From Accumulibacter sp. (GTDB lineage: Bacteria > Pseudomonadota > Gammaproteobacteria > Burkholderiales > Rhodocyclaceae): DNA of 64,000 nucleotides. Position numbers and translations under genes: made by a program. Where the stretch lies: the NCBI GenBank assembly GCA_024235695.1, contig JACKLX010000002.1:124001-188000 (forward strand). Reading direction: 5' to 3'. A model generated the notes under the pieces. That model saw only the letters and a list, made by a program, of their open reading frames with translations, had not been told where the DNA came from and ran no database searches. How positions within the stretch are numbered: the first letter of the stretch is position 1; each line of letters begins with the position of its first letter. Below are positions 57,808-64,000 of the stretch, one piece after another.

Positions 57808-58176
57808 TCAGGCCGTTTGGGTCACAAACAGCCCCTTGATGCTGTCCAGTGCCTTGGCAATCGAGAGCATTTCTTCGGATGGCATCTGGCGAATCACTTC
57901 CTTGGTCGCCCGATCGATGATCCTGACCACCAGTTGCCCGGTGTCTTCGTTGACGCTGAACTCGATATTGCTGTTGATCGGCTTGACGAACTCGCGGACG
58001 CTCTGGGTGGCGACTTCGAGCTTGTCGCGGTCGGGTTGTTGCGCCGGCGACGGTGTCCGGGAAAGCGCCGCAGCTGCTGGCAGTGTGTCGCCGGGTCCCG
58101 CGGTCGCACGCGCCCCATTGCTGACCAGCGCGTTGCCTTGCGGCTGTAGAGAAGCGCCAGCGGGTGGGATGTTCAT
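57808..58176 (-). CDS. flaG: FlaG family protein
   Basis: A 122-residue FlaG. A disordered Ala/Pro-rich N-terminus is followed by NSNIEFSVNEDTGQLVVRIIDRATKEVIRQMPSEEMLSIAKAL, the family signature. FlaG affects filament length in several bacteria. The ATG at 58176 has an AAGGAGTGAG Shine-Dalgarno. It is 87 bp after fliC. Confidence 0.93.
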   Translation of the reverse strand: MNIPPAGASLQPQGNALVSNGARATAGPGDTLPAAAALSRTPSPAQQPDRDKLEVATQSVREFVKPINSNIEFSVNEDTGQLVVRIIDRATKEVIRQMPSEEMLSIAKALDSIKGLFVTQTA

Positions 58177-58203
58177 TTCTCACTCCTTGCTGAAAAGGCA
58201 GCC

Positions 58204-58233
58204 GGGCGCGACCACGTTGCCGCGATCGCGCCC
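58204..58233 (-). terminator. Possible weak terminator after fliC
   Basis: GGGCGCGA and TCGCGCCC (58204-58211 and 58226-58233) form an 8-bp stem with a 14-base loop downstream of fliC on the minus strand. There is no immediate T-run, so it could attenuate rather than stop transcription into flaG. Confidence 0.35.
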
Positions 58234-58263
58234 CTGATCTTACCGCTATTCAAACCTTGCAGC

Positions 58264-60018
58264 TTAACCGCGCAGCAGCGAGAGGACGTTCTGCGGCAGC
58301 GAGTTGGCCTGCGCCAGCATCGCCGTGCCAGCCTGCTGCAGAATTTGCGCGCGGGTCAGATTGGCCGTTTCGGCAGCGAAGTCGGCATCGACGATACGGC
58401 TGCGAGACGCCGAAAGGTTCTCGGAGGTTGTCGCCAGGTTGCTGACGACGCTGCTGAACCGGTTCTGCAATGCACCGAGGTTGGCGCGACTTGAGTTGAT
58501 GTTGGCCAACGCCGAGTCGATCGTGGCGATTGCATTCTGCGCGCCGCTGGCGGTCGTCAGATCGACGCTGGCGATGCCGGCGCCGAAGGTCGCGGTCGCT
58601 GCCGTGTAACCGGCGGTCAGGGCGGTGGTGGCGATGTTGGCGCCGCCGACGTTGATTCCCGAGCTGCTGGTCGACGACAGCTTGATTCCGCCGTAGGTGT
58701 TGGTGGTGGTGTTGGCGGTGAAACCGGTGTTGGTCGCGGCAGCGGTGCCCTTGGTCTCGACGGTGATCGTGCGGCCGTCGGTGGCAGACAGGCTGATCTT
58801 CTTGCTGGTGTTGTCGAAGGTGGCGGTGACGCCGGTCTGGTTGGAGACCGCGTTGATCGCCGCGACGACGTTGTTGCCCTGGTCTGTGAAGTTGGCGTTG
58901 GTGCCCAGCGCAATCGCGCCGAGCTTGACGCCGTTGATCTTGATGTAGTCGGTATTGTCACCGGCGACGGCGGCGTTGGCACTGAGCGCGCCGCTGGTGA
59001 CGCTGGTGAGGGTGGCGACGGCCGAGACGCCGGTTTGCCCGGTGACCGTATTGAACGCGGCCGCCTTGGCGATCGCGCTGTCCGATCCGACGGTCGTGGT
59101 GCCCGCGGTCAGCCCGGTTTCGGTGGCCGTCGCCGTTCCGGTGAGTTCTATCTTGATGCCGTTGCCGTCTCTTGAAGTCAGCGTCAGCACGCCGCCGGTG
59201 CTGGTGGCAACCACGCCGGTGGTGGCGGTGACGGTATTGATCGCTGCCGCTACCGCCGTACCTTGCGCCGTGACGTCGGCACCGGCTGTGACCGCACCGG
59301 CCGATACACCGTTGATCTTAAGGTCTCCGTCCACCAGGGCGCCGGTGGCGGTGACGGCGGTACCGGTGATGCTCGCTGAACTCGAAACCCCGTCCGAGAC
59401 CGACGGGCCGACGCCGTAGCCATTGACCGTGATGCCACCGGTCGAGATCGCGCCGTTGGTCACCGTCGAGGTCAGCGAGGTGACGTACGAGGAGGTCGTG
59501 CCGACGCCAAGGGCATCGGCCTTGGCGCTGGCGATGGCATTGATCGAGATCTTTTCGCCGCTGTTCGCGCCGACCTGGAAGGCCTGCGAGTTGAAGGTGC
59601 CGTCGAGCACCTTGACGCCGTTGAACGCCGTCTGGCTGGCGACGGTGTTGATCTGCTGGACCAGCTGGTCGACTTCCTGCTGCAGGGCGGCACGGTCGGT
59701 GGCGGTGTTGGTCGCGTTGGCCGCCTGCACCGACAGTTCGCGCATCCGCTGCAGCGATTCGGTGATGCTCTGCAGGCCGCCTTCAGCGGTCTGCGCCAGC
59801 GAGATACCGTCGTTGGCGTTGCGCGAAGCCTGGTTGAGACCGTTGATCTGCGAGGTCATGCGCTGCGAAATGGCGAGGCCGGCGGCGTCGTCCTTGGCGC
59901 TGTTGATGCGCAGGCCAGATGACAGGCGCTGCAGTGACGAAGCCAGCGAGTTCTGCGACATGTTGAGACTGCGCTGCGAGTTGAGCGACGAGACGTTGGT
60001 GTTGATGACTTGGGGCAT
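58264..60018 (-). CDS. fliC: Flagellin with expanded, internally repeated central domain
   Basis: A 584-residue flagellin. The conserved D0/D1 N-terminus (INTNVSSLNSQRSLNMSQ, KDDAAGLAISQRMTSQINGLNQ) and C-terminus (RIVDADFAAETANLTRAQILQQAGTAMLAQAN, LPQNVLSLLRG) are intact. The central residues 175-490 are Thr/Ala/Gly-rich and contain two similar segments of about 80 residues, 230-308 and 356-438, sharing IKINGV, VAAIN-V, TGV-AT and a GTA-AT-TG ending. The ATG has an AGGAGAAGGAA Shine-Dalgarno. I could not find a convincing sigma28 or sigma54 promoter upstream. Confidence 0.96.
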   Translation of the reverse strand: MPQVINTNVSSLNSQRSLNMSQNSLASSLQRLSSGLRINSAKDDAAGLAISQRMTSQINGLNQASRNANDGISLAQTAEGGLQSITESLQRMRELSVQAANATNTATDRAALQQEVDQLVQQINTVASQTAFNGVKVLDGTFNSQAFQVGANSGEKISINAIASAKADALGVGTTSSYVTSLTSTVTNGAISTGGITVNGYGVGPSVSDGVSSSASITGTAVTATGALVDGDLKINGVSAGAVTAGADVTAQGTAVAAAINTVTATTGVVATSTGGVLTLTSRDGNGIKIELTGTATATETGLTAGTTTVGSDSAIAKAAAFNTVTGQTGVSAVATLTSVTSGALSANAAVAGDNTDYIKINGVKLGAIALGTNANFTDQGNNVVAAINAVSNQTGVTATFDNTSKKISLSATDGRTITVETKGTAAATNTGFTANTTTNTYGGIKLSSTSSSGINVGGANIATTALTAGYTAATATFGAGIASVDLTTASGAQNAIATIDSALANINSSRANLGALQNRFSSVVSNLATTSENLSASRSRIVDADFAAETANLTRAQILQQAGTAMLAQANSLPQNVLSLLRG

Positions 60019-60370
60019 TTTCCTTCTCCTATCACGATCAAATTGACTTCGGGTTGGCGGTGGCCCGTCAGGTGAGGCACTTGCCGGCCCTTACTTTGTG
60101 GCGGTTGTTTCTCTGACAATTTTCCTTACGACCTGCCGCTGGAAAACTTGAGCAATTTCCGCTTGGCGTGTCGCGTGGGTTTCTTATCGGCAGCTGGTTG
60201 AGGAAGTTGAGGGCGGCCAGTGAAAACTGCTGGGTCGCGCGTGCTGGTCGCCCCGGGCGCGCGGGCGCAGGCGCTGGCGGCCTTCACCGTTGCCACCGGC
60301 GGCCGTGCGAAGTTGCCGCAGCGCCGCTCGGCGCGCGACAACTCTGTGTTCAGCGCCGCCTCGAGGCGGT

Positions 60371-60376
60371 TATAAT
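60371..60376 (+). promoter_or_regulatory. TATAAT box in the fliC/surE gap
   Basis: A perfect TATAAT at 60371-60376 lies 89 bp upstream of an orphan terminator. The spaced -35 position (60348-60353, GTTCAG) is poor and no TGn extension is present, so the promoter is tentative. Confidence 0.35.
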
Positions 60377-60382
60377 TGATCT

Positions 60383-60491
60383 GCGTCTGGCTGCCGGAGT
60401 GTTTCGGGCCATGGCTGCCGGACAGTGGCTTCGGCGGACGTTCCAGGTGACTCCGTGGTCTGTGAAAAGGCCGGCAGATTGCCGGCCTTTT
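60383..60491 (+). ncRNA. Candidate small RNA (or leader transcript) between fliC and surE
   Basis: The 543-bp gap 60019-60561 separates divergent fliC and surE. It holds a TATAAT box and, 89 bp further, a strong intrinsic terminator oriented to stop rightward transcripts. No convincing coding frame lies between. A transcript of about 110 nt would fit a free small RNA. Alternatively it could be a terminated surE leader. Boundaries are approximate. Confidence 0.35.
60465..60491 (+). terminator. Strong intrinsic terminator upstream of surE
   Basis: AAAAGGCCGGCA (60465-60476) and TGCCGGCCTTTT (60480-60491) form a perfect 12-bp stem with a GAT loop and a T-run, followed by CTGTCTGTCTG. It could act on both strands. 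No annotated gene on either strand ends here. Confidence 0.75.
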
Positions 60492-60561
60492 CTGTCTGTC
60501 TGCCCGGGTTCGTGCGAGTTGGTATGAGTTCCTACACTTCGTGGATGTTGGTGGATTGAAG

Positions 60562-61305
60562 ATGCGGATCCTGCTCTGCAATGATGATGGTTATTTCGCA
60601 CCCGGGATCGAGCACCTGGCGCGCGCACTGTCGGAACTCGCGGAGATCACGGTGGTTGCGCCGGAGCGCGACCGCAGCGGCGCCAGCAATTCGCTGACTC
60701 TCGATCGCCCGCTGTCGCTCAAGCGCGCCGCGAACGGCTTCTATTACGTCAACGGCACGCCGACCGATTGTGTCCACCTGGCGGTCACCGGCATGCTCGA
60801 CGGCCTGCCCGACATGGTCGTTTCGGGAATCAACATCGGCGCCAACATGGGCGACGACACGATCTATTCGGGGACTGTCGCGGCCGCCACCGAGGGCTTC
60901 CTGCTGGGCGTTCCATCGATGGCCGTGTCGCTGTGCAGCAAGACCGGCGAGTACTTCGAGAGTGCGGCGCGAATCGCCTGTGAGCTGGTCGCGGTGCTCG
61001 AGGCGCAGGCGTTGCGCGAACCGGTGCTGCTCAACGTCAACGTTCCCGACGTACCCTGGGAGCAACTGCGCGGCAAGGTGGTCACCCGGCTCGGCAAGCG
61101 CCACAAGGCGGAGCCGGTGGTTCGGACGCTGTCGCCGCGTCACGAGACGGTGTACTGGGTCGGCGCCGCCGGCGAGGCGCAGGATGCCGGCGAGGGTACC
61201 GATTTCCACGCCGTGCAGAACAATCAGGTCTCGGTCACGCCGCTGCAGATGGACCTGACGCACAACGCCCAGCTGTCGCTGGTGCGCGGCTGGCTGCTAC
61301 AATGA
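60562..61305 (+). CDS. surE: 5'/3'-nucleotidase SurE
   Basis: A 247-residue SurE phosphatase acting on nucleoside monophosphates in stationary phase. The N-terminal metal motif is [16 protein letters not shown], then [27 protein letters not shown] and [26 protein letters not shown]. The ATG at 60562 gives the canonical [10 protein letters not shown]. It starts surE-pcm-nlpD-rpoS, the conserved stationary-phase cluster, and overlaps pcm by ATGA. Confidence 0.97.
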   Translation: MRILLCNDDGYFAPGIEHLARALSELAEITVVAPERDRSGASNSLTLDRPLSLKRAANGFYYVNGTPTDCVHLAVTGMLDGLPDMVVSGINIGANMGDDTIYSGTVAAATEGFLLGVPSMAVSLCSKTGEYFESAARIACELVAVLEAQALREPVLLNVNVPDVPWEQLRGKVVTRLGKRHKAEPVVRTLSPRHETVYWVGAAGEAQDAGEGTDFHAVQNNQVSVTPLQMDLTHNAQLSLVRGWLLQ

Positions 61306-61961
61306 ACCGCGTCGTTTCGGGTGTCGGGATGACTTCGCAACGCACGCGGGCGCGCATGATCGAGCGTTTGCGCGAACAGGGGATCGACGACGAGGACGTT
61401 CTTGCGGCGATCGCCGCCGTGCCGCGGCACGTCTTTGTCGAAGAAGCGCTGGCCTCGCGAGCCTACGAAGACACCGCCCTGCCGCTGGGCTTCTCGCAGA
61501 CCATCTCACAGCCCTACGTGGTGGCGAGAATGATCGAAGCATTGCGTTCTGGCGGTCGTCCACTCGGCAAGACGCTGGAGATCGGCGCCGGCTGCGGCTA
61601 CCAGGCGGCCGTTCTCGCGCAGCTGACGGACGAGGTGTACGCGGTTGAGCGGATCGCGCCGCTGCTTGCCAAGGCCAAGCTCAACCTGCGTGCGATCAAG
61701 CAGCTGCGAGTGCGTCTGAAGCACGCCGACGGTCGTCTCGGACTGCCGGAGGCGGCGCCTTTTGATACCATCATCGTCGCGGCGGCGGCATCGCGCGTGC
61801 CGCAAGCGCTGGTGCAGCAGCTTGCGCCTGGCGGCCGGATGATCCTGCCGCTGGGGGTCGCGACTCAGTATCTGGCGCTGATCGAGAATCAGGGCGAAGC
61901 CTGTGTCGAAACGCGCCTCGACGCGGTGCGTTTCGTGCCGCTGTTAACGGGAGTCGAATGA
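61302..61961 (+). CDS. pcm: Protein-L-isoaspartate O-methyltransferase
   Basis: A 219-residue repair methyltransferase that converts isoaspartyl residues in aged proteins. [37 protein letters not shown] and the SAM motif [17 protein letters not shown] are typical, with KPGG-like [12 protein letters not shown] near the end. The ATG at 61302 overlaps surE. A second ATG at 61329 (MTSQRTR) may be the true start. Confidence 0.96.
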   Translation: MNRVVSGVGMTSQRTRARMIERLREQGIDDEDVLAAIAAVPRHVFVEEALASRAYEDTALPLGFSQTISQPYVVARMIEALRSGGRPLGKTLEIGAGCGYQAAVLAQLTDEVYAVERIAPLLAKAKLNLRAIKQLRVRLKHADGRLGLPEAAPFDTIIVAAAASRVPQALVQQLAPGGRMILPLGVATQYLALIENQGEACVETRLDAVRFVPLLTGVE

Positions 61962-62848
61962 AGGATCAACGTTTTCTCGCCAGATGCGGGTCAGCAGCCG
62001 CTTTGCTGGCGGCACTCGTGCTCTCCGCCTGTGCGAGCAAGTCGCCGTCGTCGGTCAGCGACCGCGGTGCGGGCCAGGCGGCGATTACCCCGAGCAAGGA
62101 TTTCTACCTTGTCAAGAAAGGCGACACCCTGCACTCGATCGCCGTCGATCATGGCGTCGAATTCCGCGACCTGGTGTTATGGAACACCATCGACAATCCG
62201 AACCGCATACTGGTCGGTCAGCTGTTGCGGGTCAGGCCGCTGACATCCTCGGTGGCTGGTGCGGAGACGACGGTGGTGCGGCCGATCGACACCACCTCGG
62301 GGGTCGAGCAGCGATCTCTCGCCGGCGGCGGCGACAGCCTGAAGCGCGAGCCCAAGGCGGGCAAGGAGCCGTACTCCGAACAGACTCTGGCGAGGGCGCA
62401 GGCGTCGGTGCCGCCGAAAGCGGCCGCACCGGTTGCCGCCACCAGGACCGAAGAAGCGCCGGAAGCCGCGGCGGACAGCCAGGACGTGAGCTGGATTTGG
62501 CCGGCCAGCGGCCGCGTGGTCGGGACCTTCAGCGAAGGCGGTGCCAAGGGCATCGACATCTCCGGCAAGCCGGGTGACCCGGTGCTGGCCGCCGGCAGTG
62601 GCAAGGTGGTCTACAGCGGCACCGGCCTGCGCGGCTACGGCAAGCTGGTGATCGTCAAGCACAGCAGCACCTACCTGACCGCCTACGCGCACAACCAGAG
62701 CTTGCTGGTCAAGGAAGGGCAGAGTGTCGCCAAGGGGCAGAAGATTGCCGAAATGGGCAATACCGATGCTGACCAGGTCAAACTGCATTTCGAGGTCCGG
62801 CGTCAGGGCAAGCCGGTCGATCCGCTCAAGTATCTGCCGCCACGCTGA
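61958..62848 (+). CDS. nlpD: NlpD-type lipoprotein (LysM, degenerate M23 domain)
   Basis: A 296-residue lipoprotein with the lipobox LSAC (about Cys25). One LysM domain ([27 protein letters not shown], about residues 49-92) is followed by an Ala/Pro linker and a C-terminal M23 domain (residues about 170-296). The metal-binding positions are degenerate: KGIDIS replaces the usual H-x-G-x-D and LHFEV replaces H-x-H. So it should be a non-catalytic activator of amidases such as AmiC in cell separation. In several bacteria the rpoS promoter lies inside nlpD. Confidence 0.94.
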   Translation: MKDQRFLARCGSAAALLAALVLSACASKSPSSVSDRGAGQAAITPSKDFYLVKKGDTLHSIAVDHGVEFRDLVLWNTIDNPNRILVGQLLRVRPLTSSVAGAETTVVRPIDTTSGVEQRSLAGGGDSLKREPKAGKEPYSEQTLARAQASVPPKAAAPVAATRTEEAPEAAADSQDVSWIWPASGRVVGTFSEGGAKGIDISGKPGDPVLAAGSGKVVYSGTGLRGYGKLVIVKHSSTYLTAYAHNQSLLVKEGQSVAKGQKIAEMGNTDADQVKLHFEVRRQGKPVDPLKYLPPR

Positions 62849-62853
62849 CGACC

Positions 62854-63813
62854 ATGGCGGGGATTTTCGATTCGGATCCTGATCGCCTCGAGAATCTTCT
62901 TAGCGAGTCCGAGTTCTCGGTCGACGAGCCGCTGCCGGAACCCGAGCCTGACGACTCGTCGAATCAGTCCCCGGAAGTCGAACTGCTCAATGACGTCACC
63001 CAGCACTACCTGAACGAGATCGGTGCCAAGCCGCTGTTCTCGCCAAGCGAGGAGGCGGACTGGGCAAGGCGGGCGAAGTCGGGAGAGTTCCTGGCGCGGC
63101 AGAAGATGATCGAGCACAACCTGCGGCTGGTGGTGAACATCGCCAAGCACTACCTCAACCGTGGCATGCCGCTGCTCGACCTGATCGAAGAGGGAAATCT
63201 CGGTCTGATCCACGCGATCGAAAAGTTCGATCCGGAACGTGGCTTCCGTTTTTCGACTTATGCCACCTGGTGGATCCGGCAAAGCATCGGACGCGCGATC
63301 ATGAACCAGTCACGGACGATTCGCCTGCCGGTGCACGTGGTCAAGGAAATCAACGTCGTGCTGCGCGCCATCCGTCATCTCGAAGCGGCCAACGGACGGG
63401 AAATCTGCCTCGACCAGATCGCCCATCTGATCGACCGGCCGGTTGGCGACGTGCGCCGGGTGATGGCGCTCAACGAGCGTATCGCTTCGCTCGATGCGCC
63501 GCTACAGGTCGACCCCAGCCGGACCATCGGCGAGGTGATCGCCGACGACAGCCTGGTCGAGCCGGACGAACTGCTGCAGTCCAGCGAAATCGGCGACTTG
63601 CTGAACAACTGGGTCGAACAACTCGCCGAAAAGCAGCAACAGGTGCTGCAACGCCGCTACGGCCTGGGCGGCTCGGCCACCAGCACGCTCGAGGAAATCG
63701 CCCTGGACCTCAACCTGACCCGCGAACGCGTCCGCCAGATCCAGATCGAGGCGCTCGACCAGCTGCGCCGGATCATCAGGCGCGGCGGCGTGACGCGCGA
63801 CAATCTGCTCTAG
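62854..63813 (+). CDS. rpoS: RNA polymerase sigma factor RpoS
   Basis: A 319-residue group 2 sigma factor, the stationary-phase/general stress sigma. Region 1.2 (DVTQHYLNEIGAKPLFSPSEE), region 2 (NLRLVVNIAKHYLNRGMPLLDLIEEGNLGLIHAIEKFDPERGFRFSTYATWWIRQ, in segments), region 3 and region 4 (ATSTLEEIALDLNLTRERVRQIQIEAL) are complete. The acidic N-terminus is RpoS-like. It follows nlpD after five bases. Its stop overlaps that of convergent mltB. Confidence 0.96.
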   Translation: MAGIFDSDPDRLENLLSESEFSVDEPLPEPEPDDSSNQSPEVELLNDVTQHYLNEIGAKPLFSPSEEADWARRAKSGEFLARQKMIEHNLRLVVNIAKHYLNRGMPLLDLIEEGNLGLIHAIEKFDPERGFRFSTYATWWIRQSIGRAIMNQSRTIRLPVHVVKEINVVLRAIRHLEAANGREICLDQIAHLIDRPVGDVRRVMALNERIASLDAPLQVDPSRTIGEVIADDSLVEPDELLQSSEIGDLLNNWVEQLAEKQQQVLQRRYGLGGSATSTLEEIALDLNLTRERVRQIQIEALDQLRRIIRRGGVTRDNLL

Positions 63814-64000
63814 GGTTTCGCCGCCAGGCGATTGTTGCGCACTTCCCGCAGCGCTTCGGCGAGTTGGAAGACCGACATCGCGTAGAAACTCGAGCGGTTG
63901 TAGCGGGTGATGACGTAGAAGTTGTCGAAGCCGAGCCAGTATTCGGTCGGTTCGTTCGGAGTGACCAGGTCGATCAGCGCTGCCGGTCGTCCGGCGTCGT
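63810..64000 (-). CDS. mltB: Lytic murein transglycosylase B (3' end only)
   Basis: The C-terminal 62 residues of a minus-strand gene that continues beyond the window. PALIDLVTPNEPTEYWLGFDNFYVITRYNRS and SFYAMSVFQLAEAL are the MltB C-terminal signature. The stop TAG (63812-63810) overlaps the rpoS stop TAG (63811-63813) by two bases, so the convergent genes share their ends and leave no room for a terminator. Confidence 0.88.
   Translation of the reverse strand, partial: DAGRPAALIDLVTPNEPTEYWLGFDNFYVITRYNRSSFYAMSVFQLAEALREVRNNRLAAKP

Noticed and set aside
60126-60581. Open frames on both strands in the fliC/surE gap (119-151 codons)
   Set aside because: They are Arg/Ala-rich without recognisable domains or good Shine-Dalgarno sites and cross the strong terminator hairpin.

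Overview
The window is a gene-dense, high-GC chromosomal segment of a betaproteobacterium. The gene neighbourhoods (holC-valS next to pepA and divergent lptFG; ilvBHC-pssA-leuA; rpsP-rimM-trmD-rplS; folE2-dxs-ispA-xseB; gmk-rpoZ-spoT; surE-pcm-nlpD-rpoS) are the arrangement I know from Rhodocyclales and relatives. An Accumulibacter- or Dechloromonas-like source is plausible, but that is inference from content and was not tested. No tRNA, rRNA, CRISPR array, insertion sequence or prophage was recognised.

Layout. 1-9.2 kb: end of a fused pabB-pabC gene (folate branch), then leftward pepA-holC-(DUF2486-like)-valS, divergent from lptF-lptG (LPS export permeases). 9.2-11.2 kb: leftward module of an alternative sigma factor, DUF3619, DUF3106 and an RDD membrane protein. 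11.2-17.2 kb: branched-chain amino acid genes ilvB-ilvH-ilvC, then pssA and leuA. 17.2-20.3 kb: DUF2069, wrbA, a decayed yihY remnant and a 506-residue PilZ-like protein. 20.7-22.8 kb: ribosomal operon. 22.8-26.9 kb: folE2, dxs, ispA, xseB. 27-28.3 kb: a SpoIIAA-like protein coupled to a sulfurtransferase.

28.4-39.1 kb: a tightly coupled operon for a type II secretion/MSHA-like pseudopilus (lytic transglycosylase, four pseudopilins, inner-membrane platform, ATPase, PilM/N/O/P-like proteins, and a secretin with a C-terminal cohesin-like domain). 39.2-40.4 kb: three small exported proteins. 40.6-45.8 kb: gmk-rpoZ-spoT, a D-amino-acid dehydrogenase-like oxidoreductase and tatD.

45.9-50.2 kb: the most interesting block, rquA (rhodoquinone biosynthesis) followed directly by a complete frdABCD quinol:fumarate reductase. 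Together they imply anaerobic fumarate respiration on a low-potential rhodoquinol pool. 50.3-60.0 kb: leftward late flagellar cluster fliC-flaG-fliD-fliS-fliT-fliK, then an SPINDLY/OGT-type (GT41) TPR glycosyltransferase broken by a cluster of frameshifts, an FhlB-like protein and YcgR. The position of the glycosyltransferase suggests flagellin glycosylation. Between fliC and the rightward surE-pcm-nlpD-rpoS operon lies an orphan strong terminator preceded by a TATAAT box, a candidate small RNA. The window ends in the 3' end of mltB.
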